DNA of 32,301 nt. Source: Gammaproteobacteria bacterium (lineage in GTDB: Bacteria > Pseudomonadota > Gammaproteobacteria > DAOWEP01). How positions within the stretch are numbered: the first letter of the stretch is position 1; each line of letters opens with the position of its first letter. This document shows, piece by piece, positions 8,806 through 17,054 of the stretch. The DNA is taken from assembly GCA_030638455.1 (NCBI GenBank), contig DAOWEP010000023.1, positions 1 to 32,301 of the forward strand, written 5' to 3'. The translations under genes and the position numbers were made by a program. The notes under the pieces are model-generated. The model was not told where the DNA came from and did no database searches. It worked only from the letters and a program-made list of their open reading frames with translations.

Positions 8806-9684
8806 ATGGTTAATGTACCAGACAAACTTACTGCTATCGGTAATCATAACTCGGTATATTCTGATGTTGTAAAGGAGTTTGTATGTGAGATAAAGGATGA
8901 TGAATTCCTGCGGATAAGGAATTATTTATACATGGAATCAGGGATTCACCTGGGGGTGGATAAAAAACAAATGATGGCAACTCGTCTTGCGAGCCGTTTA
9001 AGACATTTTAACGTGCACACATATAGTGAATATCTTCGCCTGGTGATGGATGGGGATCATGATGAAGAAAAGCAGGAGATTGTCGACCTGCTAACCACGC
9101 ATGAAACATATTTTTTCAGAGAGCCAGCCCACTTTGATTTTCTAAGGGAACGAATTTGCGAGAATTGGGAATATGGGAGGCTATTTCGCGCATGGAGTGC
9201 AGCCAGCTCTTCCGGAGAAGAAGCATATAGTATGGCCATGGTGTTTTCAGAACACCTGCCGCAAAATTACTGGGAGTTGGTTGGGTCTGATATATGCAGA
9301 GAAGTGCTGGAGAAGGCGCGTGCTGGATACTATCCAGTAGAAAAAACACAAAATATACCCGTTAACTATCTCAGTCAATATTGCCTGAAAGGTGTACGTT
9401 CACAAAACGGAGTTATGCTAATAGACGAGAATCTCCGTAAGCGGGTTCAATTCATAAAAGTAAACCTTAATCAATCATTTGAAGGTTTTCTTGGAATGTT
9501 TGATGTGATCTTTTTGAGAAATGTTCTTATCTATTTTGACCTTCATGCAAGACAACAAATCGTGCATCGTATCGTTGAGAAGCTGAATAAAGGTGGCTAC
9601 TTGTTTGTCAGTCATACGGAATCAATTATTGCTATTAGTGACCGACTTCAGCAAGTAGCGCCAAGTATTTATCAAAAAATATAG
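8806..9684 (+). CDS. cheR: Chemoreceptor glutamate methyltransferase CheR
   Basis: A 292-residue SAM-dependent methyltransferase that methylates glutamates of the MCP. The N-terminal helical domain contains the start of the usual pattern, FLRIRNYLYMESGIHL. TTHETYFFREPAHF matches the conserved FFR region. SAASSSGEEAYS is the SAM-binding motif, with SS where many family members have CS/T and A where many have P. DVIFLRNVLIYFD is the later conserved motif. The start overlaps closely with the end of cheW (one base between stop and ATG) without a good ribosome binding site, pointing to translational coupling. CheB, the opposing enzyme, follows after about 57 bp. Confidence 0.93.
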   Translation: MVNVPDKLTAIGNHNSVYSDVVKEFVCEIKDDEFLRIRNYLYMESGIHLGVDKKQMMATRLASRLRHFNVHTYSEYLRLVMDGDHDEEKQEIVDLLTTHETYFFREPAHFDFLRERICENWEYGRLFRAWSAASSSGEEAYSMAMVFSEHLPQNYWELVGSDICREVLEKARAGYYPVEKTQNIPVNYLSQYCLKGVRSQNGVMLIDENLRKRVQFIKVNLNQSFEGFLGMFDVIFLRNVLIYFDLHARQQIVHRIVEKLNKGGYLFVSHTESIIAISDRLQQVAPSIYQKI

Positions 9685-9741
9685 TTATTAATATTAGAAG
9701 GATAATCGAAACAAATAAATGAGTGATGGTTATTGACTGTT

Positions 9742-10890
9742 ATGGATAAGAAAAAAAACAAAATTAAAGTATTGTTGGTGGACGACTCTGCAGTTGTAAG
9801 GCAATCGCTATCCAGGGTATTTGCTACTGCACCAGATATTGAAATTATTGGTAGTGTTATAGATCCACTTTTTGCACTGGAGCGAATGAAGCAGCAATGG
9901 CCTGATGTAATTGTGCTGGATATTGAAATGCCACGCATGGACGGAATAACTTTTCTGAATATTATTATGAAAGAACACCCAACTCCTGTAGTAGTTTGTT
10001 CGGCGCTGACCGCGAAAGGAGCAGAAACCACATTGCAGGCCCTCTCTTTAGGTGCTGTGGAAGTTATTAACAAGCCTGCCATTGGCGTAAAGGATTTTTT
10101 GAGGGAATCAGCGGAGTTTCTGATTGATGCTGTGAGAGCAGCTTCATGTTCTGATCTGAAAAAACTACAAGATAATTCAAATAAAAAAATTGAGATAAAT
10201 TCAAGTTCTGTAGAAGATGCCGTTTTCTCCAATGATTTACAGGGTTCAATGAATAATACAACTGACAAGGTAGTTGCCATAGGGACATCAACAGGAGGTA
10301 CGCAGGCACTTGAGCTGATTCTTCCCGCATTACCAAGAGTTGTACCTGGTATTGTGGTTGTTCAGCATATGCCAGAAAAGTTCACCCGATCTTTTGCTGA
10401 AAGACTTAATTCATTGTCCCGAATTAATGTAAAGGAGGCGGAGGATAATGACCGCGTATTACCTGGTGTGGCCCTGATTGCACCGGGTGGACGTCATATG
10501 GTTTTAGTCAGAAGTGGGGCACATTACCATGTAAAGATTCATGATGGACCACCTGTAAACAGGCATCGACCTTCAGTTGATGTGCTGTTCAGGTCAGTAG
10601 CGAAGGTGGCCGGTAAGAATTCATATGGCATTATATTAACAGGTATGGGTGATGATGGTGCAAGAGGGCTAAAAGAAATGCAGGATGTTGGCGCCAGTAC
10701 CGTTGCTCAGGATGAGTCTACCAGTATCGTTTTTGGTATGCCAAGGGAGGCAGTGAAGCATGGAGGTGTACAAACTGTTTTGCCGTTACAGGAAATACCA
10801 GGGTCAATTATCAGAAACCATTCTGACTCAGTTGATATGCAGCAGAAATCATGCCTGGTAAATAGTTGCAGAGAAGTATGTAGTAAGTAA
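9742..10890 (+). CDS. cheB: Chemoreceptor methylesterase/deamidase CheB
   Basis: A receiver domain with VDDSAVVR, phospho-acceptor D60 (in VLDIEMPRMDG) and lysine K111 is joined by a linker (about 135-172) to the methylesterase domain. The catalytic triad is visible: S183 in GTSTGG, H209 in VVQHMPEKF and D305 in GMGDDG. It removes methyl groups from the MCP when phosphorylated by CheA and so drives adaptation. The frame also allows a TTG at 9733, but the ATG at 9742 gives the standard CheB N-terminus. The che genes end here; the next gene begins about 70 bp later. Confidence 0.94.
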   Translation: MDKKKNKIKVLLVDDSAVVRQSLSRVFATAPDIEIIGSVIDPLFALERMKQQWPDVIVLDIEMPRMDGITFLNIIMKEHPTPVVVCSALTAKGAETTLQALSLGAVEVINKPAIGVKDFLRESAEFLIDAVRAASCSDLKKLQDNSNKKIEINSSSVEDAVFSNDLQGSMNNTTDKVVAIGTSTGGTQALELILPALPRVVPGIVVVQHMPEKFTRSFAERLNSLSRINVKEAEDNDRVLPGVALIAPGGRHMVLVRSGAHYHVKIHDGPPVNRHRPSVDVLFRSVAKVAGKNSYGIILTGMGDDGARGLKEMQDVGASTVAQDESTSIVFGMPREAVKHGGVQTVLPLQEIPGSIIRNHSDSVDMQQKSCLVNSCREVCSK

Positions 10891-10898
10891 TACATGGT

Positions 10899-10920
10899 GA
10901 TTCATGAAGTATTATGAATC
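10899..10920 (+). other. Hairpin after cheB
   Basis: GATTCAT at 10899-10905 pairs with ATGAATC at 10914-10920 around an 8-nt loop, just after the cheB stop. The stem is AT-rich and no T-run follows, so termination would be weak at best. It may mark a partial boundary between the che genes and the receiver genes. Confidence 0.3.
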
Positions 10921-10958
10921 AAATATTGTTTGAATAAATAGATATTAATGAGGTTGAC

Positions 10959-11462
10959 ATGAATAGAGCCTTGCTTTTAGTAGATGATGATGAGAATTAT
11001 CTAAAGTCTATGGCCAGAATATTCTTGTATGAAGGATACAAGATATTTGCGGCGACAAGTGGTGATGAGGCAATTAAAATTCTCGATCAAAATAAAGTAC
11101 AGGTTATTGTGTCTGATCAGCGCATGCCAGGAATGAGCGGTGTCGAATTACTTAGTCGCGTAAAATATCTTTACCCGGATGTTGTCCGTATTGTGATAAC
11201 AGGTTATGCAGATATTGAACTCGCTACCAAAGCAGTTAACAAGGGAGCAATCTTCAAATTCCTGGTCAAGCCATGTTCTAACGATTTGCTACGAAGTACG
11301 GTGCAGCAAGCGTTCCGTTATTCTGATCTTCAAAATGAGAGAAATGAAAATTCTTCCGAGTTTAATGATATATCTGAAGATGAGAGAGAAGAATGTGCTT
11401 CAGGGGATGGTAAGAAGAAGGGCTCTCTCTACAGGGCAAAAAAGAAGTGGGGGCTTGGATAG
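10959..11462 (+). CDS. Response regulator receiver protein with a short charged tail
   Basis: A 167-residue protein. The receiver domain fills residues 1-120, with D9-D11, phospho-acceptor D53 (in SDQRMP), T81 and K104. The SDQRMP signature and the TGYAD segment are of the RpfG/HD-GYP-associated receiver type. The remaining 45 residues form a charged tail rich in Glu then Lys with no recognised output domain. It may act as a phosphate sink or a protein-protein relay. The following gene starts with a closely similar receiver, so the two probably arose by duplication. GAGG at 10950-10953 supports the start. Confidence 0.85.
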   Translation: MNRALLLVDDDENYLKSMARIFLYEGYKIFAATSGDEAIKILDQNKVQVIVSDQRMPGMSGVELLSRVKYLYPDVVRIVITGYADIELATKAVNKGAIFKFLVKPCSNDLLRSTVQQAFRYSDLQNERNENSSEFNDISEDEREECASGDGKKKGSLYRAKKKWGLG

Positions 11463-11517
11463 ATGGGCATCCCACATATTTTTCCAATTCGTTTGTACAT
11501 AACAGGGTGAAGTGTTA

Positions 11518-13569
11518 ATGGTGAGGACTCTTTTATTGGTTGATGACGAAGAAAATATACTTTCTTCATTGTCTCGCGTGCTATCAAATGATGGCTATAA
11601 AATACTTACTGCAAGTAGTGCCAGGGTAGCGCTTGAGCTGCTTAAGGAAAATGATGTAGGCGTAATTCTGTCAGACCAATGCATGCCGGGTATGACAGGC
11701 GTTGAGTTTATGTCCATAGCAAAAGAATTATACCCGGATCCGGTTCGTATAATGTTAAGTGGTTATGCGGATATTAAAGCAGTTACAGAGGCCATTAATC
11801 AAGGCTCAATATACAAGTTTCTTATCAAGCCATGTGACAACGAGAATTTTCGGAATAATATTCGTGATGCTTTTGAACAATTCGAGCTTAAGCGCGAAAA
11901 TGAAAGATTAACAAAAGAACTGGTGCTTACAAACAAACAGCTTGATGAGGCATTGATCAAAGCAAATGAGACCACCCGGGCAAAGTCAGAGTTTCTGGCC
12001 AATATGAGTCATGAGCTACGCACTCCTATGAATGGGGTACTGGGGATGACCGAGTTGCTGCTTGAAACTACGCTGTCCCCCGAGCAACTCGAATATATTG
12101 AGGCTGTCAGGACTTCTGGGAACTTATTGCTTGGTAATATTAATGACATCCTTGATTTTTCAAAGGCAGAGGCAGGAAAGCTGGTCCTGGAGGAAACGGA
12201 ATTTAATCTCAGGCGTGTTATTGATGAGGTCGCCGAGTTATTGGCAATTCAGGCACACAATAAGGGAATAGAACTGGTTAGTTTAATAGAAAGAAATGTC
12301 CCGGAAAATATTTGCGGTGATCCGACAAGGCTACGTCAAATATTAACCAATCTTATCAGCAATGCAATCAAGTTTACTTCACAAGGAGAGGTCGCAATAA
12401 ATGTCAACTCGGTTGAAGAGGTGAATGATTCTGTCTTGTTAAGATTCGAGGTTAGGGATACCGGTATTGGTGTTAGTGAAGATGAAAGGGGGAAGATATT
12501 TGACAGTTTTTCACAGGCAAATGGTTCAACTACGAGGGTGTATGGCGGTACAGGTCTTGGCCTGGCGATATGCCAACAACTGGTAACCACCATGGGTGGG
12601 GATATCGGTGTTGAATCCACAGAAGGTATAGGCAGTACATTCTGGTTTACCGTACGGATAAAGACGATTACAGATTCCGAAACACGTATGTTGGATACTG
12701 AGTCTCGTAATTATCGTGTTTTGATAGTGGATGATAATGAAACAGCACGTACCGCATTGAGGCAGTATCTGGATTCCTGGGGTGTATCAGTTGGGATTGC
12801 AAGAGACGGGTCAGAGGCGCTTGAAAGACTGAAAATGGCAAGTAAAAGTAATCAACCTTACAAGATCGCATTAATTGACATGATCTTACCGGATATGGAT
12901 GGCCTGGAACTTGCGAGAGAAATCATGATAGACCAGGGGGTTTCACCAATTCAAGCGGTGCTGATGATTCCTTTTGGACAAAGAGGGTCAAGGGATGACG
13001 CCGAAGCAGCAGGCGTTACAACATACCTGACCAAGCCATTACGCCAGTCAAATTTATATGATTGTATTGTGAAGCTGCAGGGAAAAGAGAAGGCGGGAGA
13101 ATTGATCGAGGGAAATTCATTTAGTCAACAAGAAGTAAAGTCATTGTTTTCAGGTAGGGTCCTTGTGGTAGAAGACAATATTGTTAATCAAAAGGTTGCT
13201 CATGGAATTCTGAAAAATCTTGGCGCTGAGGTTGATATAGCAAGTACAGGAAGAGAGGCGCTGGATATCTTAAGTGATGAGTATTATGACGTGGTATTTA
13301 TGGATGTTCAGATGCCTGAGCTGGATGGGTTTGAGACTACCAGAATTATTCGTGAGAGAGAGGCAGAAAAGGACGATCTTAGGGGTAATAATAAAAATAG
13401 CCACCGAATTAAAGTAGTTGCGATGACTGCAAACGCAATGCAGGGAGATCGGGAGAAATGCCTGGCGGCAGGGATGGATGATTATATTTCAAAGCCTGTT
13501 AGTAAAAATGGGTTTACGGAAATACTGAATCGCTTTATTAAAGAAAAGATACATGGAGGAAACAAATGA
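11518..13569 (+). CDS. Hybrid histidine kinase: receiver-HisKA-ATPase-receiver-receiver
   Basis: The start at the ATG (11518) is preferred over GTG 11512 because AGGGTGA at 11503-11509 is correctly spaced for it. The N-terminal receiver has D53, S81 and K104. A coiled linker leads to HisKA, with H165 in FLANMSHELRTPMNG. The ATPase domain shows NLISNAIKF, DTGIG and GTGLGLAIC. Two more receivers follow, at about 395-515 (LIDMILPDMDG) and about 545-675 (VFMDVQMPELDG). There are no membrane segments and no sensor domain apart from the first receiver, so the input is probably phosphorylation by another kinase. It lacks its own Hpt domain. The core resembles BarA/TorS-type hybrid kinases. The first receiver is close to those encoded at 10959 and 13782. 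Confidence 0.93.
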   Translation: MVRTLLLVDDEENILSSLSRVLSNDGYKILTASSARVALELLKENDVGVILSDQCMPGMTGVEFMSIAKELYPDPVRIMLSGYADIKAVTEAINQGSIYKFLIKPCDNENFRNNIRDAFEQFELKRENERLTKELVLTNKQLDEALIKANETTRAKSEFLANMSHELRTPMNGVLGMTELLLETTLSPEQLEYIEAVRTSGNLLLGNINDILDFSKAEAGKLVLEETEFNLRRVIDEVAELLAIQAHNKGIELVSLIERNVPENICGDPTRLRQILTNLISNAIKFTSQGEVAINVNSVEEVNDSVLLRFEVRDTGIGVSEDERGKIFDSFSQANGSTTRVYGGTGLGLAICQQLVTTMGGDIGVESTEGIGSTFWFTVRIKTITDSETRMLDTESRNYRVLIVDDNETARTALRQYLDSWGVSVGIARDGSEALERLKMASKSNQPYKIALIDMILPDMDGLELAREIMIDQGVSPIQAVLMIPFGQRGSRDDAEAAGVTTYLTKPLRQSNLYDCIVKLQGKEKAGELIEGNSFSQQEVKSLFSGRVLVVEDNIVNQKVAHGILKNLGAEVDIASTGREALDILSDEYYDVVFMDVQMPELDGFETTRIIREREAEKDDLRGNNKNSHRIKVVAMTANAMQGDREKCLAAGMDDYISKPVSKNGFTEILNRFIKEKIHGGNK

Positions 13570-13781
13570 GATTATTGCCCAGAAGGTTTTTCCAGTGAGA
13601 TGAATTTGTTTATTGATGCAATAAGAATTGAGTTCACCAGGACGGGTGATGCCTTGATAAGTAGTAAAGGTATTAAGGAGTAAATGTAAATATACGTAAT
13701 ATTTTGTATTTAATGCAAGATAATAACTGATTTATTTGAAATGCTATTAATTATTTAATCAGTCTTAATGGAGATATAAAA

Positions 13782-14639
13782 ATGGAAAGAACTCTTTTGC
13801 TGGTAGATGATGAAGAAAATATCCTGCGTTCATTAGTGCGCTTGTTGCGGCGTGATGGATACAAAATCCTGACAGCAAACAGCGGGGATGAGGGTATGGA
13901 AGTACTTAAAGAAAATGATGTGTCCGTAATTATTTCAGACCAACGTATGCCTCAGATGACCGGTGTAGAATTTCTTAGTGAAGTTAAGGAGATATATCCA
14001 GGTACAGTTCGAATTGTGTTGAGTGGCTATACCGATCTTAAATCTGTTACAGATGCTATAAATCAGGGGGCTATTTTCAGGTTTCTTACCAAGCCATGGG
14101 ATGATGCCTTGCTCCGGGCAAATATAGAAGAGGCATTTCAATATTATGAGCTCCAGGATGAAAATATAAGGCTCACGCATGAACTCAAGGAGGCGAATAA
14201 AGAATTGTCTTTTCTTAATCAGGATCTGGAAAAGCGTGTAGAGGAAAAGACGCATGAATTAATACTGAATATGAGGGCCGCTCAGATTTCTCAGGAAGTA
14301 TTAGAGAACTTGCCAATAGCTGTGCTGGGGATTGGCGATGACGGGACTATCGCGGTTGCAAACCAACTGGCACACAAGTTGCTGGGGCATGAGGGTGGAT
14401 GTTTGGTGGGGTGTTCATCTGAGACTGTGCTTCCTGAAGTGCTTAATGAAATGCTTCAGTATGCAGTAACAGATGGAATATCAGAATATGAGAGAATTTC
14501 TCTGAATGAGGAGATTCAATTCGAAGCATGTTACAGCCAGTTAGGGTGTGCAGACCACATTCAGGGATCTATTTTGGTAATGCGGCCACTAAAGGACCAG
14601 GTGGAAGCCAATCTAAAACGTGGAACAGGTGGTATTTAA
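13782..14639 (+). CDS. Response regulator with coiled coil and C-terminal PAS-like domain
   Basis: 285 residues. The receiver (about 1-120) has D53 (in SDQRMP), S81 and K104 (in TKPW). It continues into a predicted coiled coil (about 125-165, ending EKRVEEKTHEL). A PAS-like domain of about 100 residues follows, starting near VLENLPIAVLGIGDDGTIAVAN. There is no kinase, HD or GGDEF output. It may be an adaptor that couples phosphorylation to PAS-mediated binding, or a kinase or cyclase that lost its output domain. The upstream GGAG at 13770-13773 fits the ATG. The receiver and coiled coil resemble those at the start of the HD-GYP protein at 21937. Confidence 0.85.
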   Translation: MERTLLLVDDEENILRSLVRLLRRDGYKILTANSGDEGMEVLKENDVSVIISDQRMPQMTGVEFLSEVKEIYPGTVRIVLSGYTDLKSVTDAINQGAIFRFLTKPWDDALLRANIEEAFQYYELQDENIRLTHELKEANKELSFLNQDLEKRVEEKTHELILNMRAAQISQEVLENLPIAVLGIGDDGTIAVANQLAHKLLGHEGGCLVGCSSETVLPEVLNEMLQYAVTDGISEYERISLNEEIQFEACYSQLGCADHIQGSILVMRPLKDQVEANLKRGTGGI

Positions 14640-14676
14640 TAATGTCAGGAACCTTCTGTTATGAATAAATATTGTA

Positions 14677-14991
14677 ATGAAGAATATTAAACAAGTTTCG
14701 TTGGAAAGCGCAATGCCAGGATCAATATTGGCATATGACGTGCTGGATAGCAGGGAAAATCTGCTTATGAAGGCCGGCTTAAAGTTAACAGTGCAATCGT
14801 TGGCCATATTGGAGCGGAAAAATATATCACATATCCATATAGTGGATGATGTAATACAAACCCCCGAACAGTTGGAGATTATAAAGAAAACGATTGAAGA
14901 ATCACTGGCATTTCGTTTCCGCAAGAGCAGCTCTTCGCCAGAGATGCGTAAATTGCAATCGATCTTGTTGGCTTATCAACTGGAAAAGTAG
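14677..14991 (+). CDS. Small protein resembling the accessory domain of HD-GYP proteins
   Basis: 104 residues with no catalytic motif. The first 60 residues, with the pattern VSLESAMPGSILAYDV...LLMKAG, resemble the C-terminal extension of the degenerate HD-GYP protein encoded at 21937 (there ISLKSLVPGMVLSKDV...LLLSEG). The pattern is also seen N-terminal to HD-GYP domains in other bacteria (DUF3391-like). The remainder is helical and charged. It is likely a partner or regulatory subunit for the HD-GYP or HDOD proteins around it, but that is inference. It lies 37 bp after the receiver-PAS gene and about 70 bp before the HDOD gene. No strong ribosome binding site is visible. Confidence 0.7.
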   Translation: MKNIKQVSLESAMPGSILAYDVLDSRENLLMKAGLKLTVQSLAILERKNISHIHIVDDVIQTPEQLEIIKKTIEESLAFRFRKSSSSPEMRKLQSILLAYQLEK

Positions 14992-15059
14992 CTCTCAGGG
15001 CAAGTAACTATCGGGTCAAGTCGCTATGTTGAATTACTTTGTAAAAGGGTTGTAATAAA

Positions 15060-15938
15060 TTGGGAAATTTAACGATCAATCAACTGGACAATGAGATCCA
15101 GCAGTTACCATCACTATCCGTGATAGTGATGGAGGTATTATCGATGATTGAAAAAGGGAATGTAGATCTGACTGTGCTTATGAACAAGATAGGGCAGGAT
15201 CAGGCATTGGCAGCACGTGTACTTAAAGTCGCTAACTCTCCTTTTTACGGATTCTCAAGAAATATAGCATCACTCAAGGATGCCGGAATTATGTTAGGGA
15301 TTCATACACTTCAACATATAGTGACGGCCGCTGGAATTATTGGCCACTTTAGTACCGAAAGGAATCTAAACTTCAGCCATGCAGCATTCTGGCAGCACTC
15401 AATCGGAACGGGTATTTGTGCCAAGGTGCTGGCCCGTCATAGCGCTCTTGATCAGGAAACTGCATTTACGGCAGGTTTGCTTCATGATATTGGTAAGCTG
15501 GTCCTGGCGGTACATTTTCCAAATGATTTTTTACGGATACTGGAATATAGGGATGAGCATGATTGCTTGCTTAAGGATGCAGAAAAAGCCGTACTGGATT
15601 TTGATCATAGTATTATTGGAGCCAAAATAACAGAGCACTGGAAGCTTCCAGATCTCATTATTTCATCAATCAGGTATCACCATACACCTGATGCTGAGTC
15701 TGTATTGCCGCTTGCTGGCCTGGTTCATATTGCCGATATTATTTGCCGTGGCATGGAGATCGGTAATGGTGGCGATACATTGATCCCTGTAATCAGTAGT
15801 GGCGTAATGGAAGATCTTGGTCTGGATTGGGATGCCGTTAAGAACAGTTTACCTGAAATCGAAAAATTGAATGCTTCCGCAAACGTTCTCGTAGAGCAGG
15901 ATGATATTAACACATTTGATAAATGTGGAGGTGTGTGA
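15060..15938 (+). CDS. HDOD-domain signalling protein
   Basis: 292 residues. The N-terminal two thirds are an HDOD domain, starting QLPSLSVIVMEVLSMI and including ARVLKVANSPFYGFSRNIAS. It is an HD-superfamily fold that usually lacks hydrolase activity. This one retains an HDIGK motif (in AGLLHDIGKLVL). HDOD proteins are commonly regulatory scaffolds near chemosensory and c-di-GMP genes. The only suitable start is TTG at 15060, with AAGGG about 10 bp upstream. The stop overlaps the start of the HD-GYP gene (TGATG), so the two are translated together. A short diverged copy of about 59 bp of this gene occurs at 28483. Confidence 0.88.
   Translation: MGNLTINQLDNEIQQLPSLSVIVMEVLSMIEKGNVDLTVLMNKIGQDQALAARVLKVANSPFYGFSRNIASLKDAGIMLGIHTLQHIVTAAGIIGHFSTERNLNFSHAAFWQHSIGTGICAKVLARHSALDQETAFTAGLLHDIGKLVLAVHFPNDFLRILEYRDEHDCLLKDAEKAVLDFDHSIIGAKITEHWKLPDLIISSIRYHHTPDAESVLPLAGLVHIADIICRGMEIGNGGDTLIPVISSGVMEDLGLDWDAVKNSLPEIEKLNASANVLVEQDDINTFDKCGGV
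15927..15931 (+). promoter_or_regulatory. Ribosome binding site fixing the HD-GYP start
   Basis: GGAGG lies 6 bp before the ATG at 15938, inside the last codons of the HDOD gene. It argues for that ATG over the in-frame ATG at 15923, which would add five residues before the receiver fold. Confidence 0.7.
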
Positions 15939-17047
15939 TGTTAGAAACAATATTGCTGGTTGATGATGAAATAGCTAATCGTAATGCAATCAAGCGAGTC
16001 TTGCGCCACACAGGGTTGAATTTCCTGGAGGCTGGGAATGGAAAGGATGCCCTGGAAATTGTTGATGAAATTCCTGTGGATCTGGTTCTCCTGGATATTG
16101 GTATGCCGGTTATGGATGGCTACAAGTTTCTTGAAAGATTCAAATCACGAGACTGTAATCAGGAAATTCCAGTGTGCGTGATGACAGCCTGGTCCGATAA
16201 TGAAACTCGTAAAAGGGTGATTGACCTTGGCGCAGATGATTTTGTTGGTAAACCAGCAGATAGAGTTGAGTTGGAAACACGTGTCAAGGCATTGCTACGT
16301 ATTCGCGGATATCAGAAGCGTTTGCTTGATTTTAATAACAAACTTGAAAATCTTGTTGAAGAGCGTACACGTGATTTACGCATCGCATATGTACACCTTG
16401 AAGAGTCTCGTGAAGAAACCATGCTTGCCTATCATGACACTATTATGCGGCTTTCTCTGGCGGCAGAACATAAAGACAGGGTGACGGCTGCTCATATACA
16501 ACGTATGAGCCATTACTCTGAATTGCTTGCTCTTAAATGTGGATGGGGAGAAGAAGATGCAAGTCTTTTGCTGGAAGCGGCAAAAATGCATGATATTGGG
16601 AAGATCGGAATCCCTGATGCGATTCTTAATAAACCTGGCAAGTTAACCAGTGGAGAATTCGAAACTATGAAGATGCACTGTGAGATTGGTGCTTCAATCC
16701 TTTCGGGGTCTGATTCCAGGTTGCTGCAGATGGCTGAATCGGTAGCGAAAAGCCATCATGAGAGGTTCGATGGTACAGGCTACCCATATGGTATGTCAGG
16801 AATGATAATACCTGAAGTGGGCCGCATTGTAGCAATTGCAGATGTATTTGATGCATTGATGACCTCCAGACCATATAAGGAAGCCTGGCCTTTAGAAAAA
16901 GTATGTAGTGTGATGCAGGAAGACAGCGGTAAGCATTTTGATCCTGATCTTTTGGAGTTGTTTTTTGATGATGTTCAGGTTTTGCTAAAGATCCATAATC
17001 GCTATTCAGATGAAGAAACGGTTTCTATGAATATAGAAGTAGCTTGA
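15938..17047 (+). CDS. Response regulator with active-type HD-GYP c-di-GMP phosphodiesterase domain
   Basis: 369 residues in RpfG-like order. The receiver (about 1-120) has D53 (in LLDIGMP), T83 and K105. A coiled linker follows, then an HD-GYP domain from about 165. The key residues are present: HDIGKIGIPD with H218 and D219, the HHE of HHERFDGTGYP at about 273, GYP at 281-283, and the ADVFDAL...RPYK segment near 301. It should hydrolyse cyclic di-GMP under the control of receiver phosphorylation, in the cytoplasm. This is the one HD-GYP of the window that looks catalytically intact. Its start overlaps the HDOD stop, and the next kinase gene begins 7 bp after its end. Confidence 0.93.
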   Translation: MLETILLVDDEIANRNAIKRVLRHTGLNFLEAGNGKDALEIVDEIPVDLVLLDIGMPVMDGYKFLERFKSRDCNQEIPVCVMTAWSDNETRKRVIDLGADDFVGKPADRVELETRVKALLRIRGYQKRLLDFNNKLENLVEERTRDLRIAYVHLEESREETMLAYHDTIMRLSLAAEHKDRVTAAHIQRMSHYSELLALKCGWGEEDASLLLEAAKMHDIGKIGIPDAILNKPGKLTSGEFETMKMHCEIGASILSGSDSRLLQMAESVAKSHHERFDGTGYPYGMSGMIIPEVGRIVAIADVFDALMTSRPYKEAWPLEKVCSVMQEDSGKHFDPDLLELFFDDVQVLLKIHNRYSDEETVSMNIEVA

Positions 17048-17054
17048 GGGCCCT

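Noticed and set aside
10899..10920. Intrinsic terminator after cheB
   Set aside because: The stem is AT-rich and no T-run follows, so I listed it only as a hairpin.
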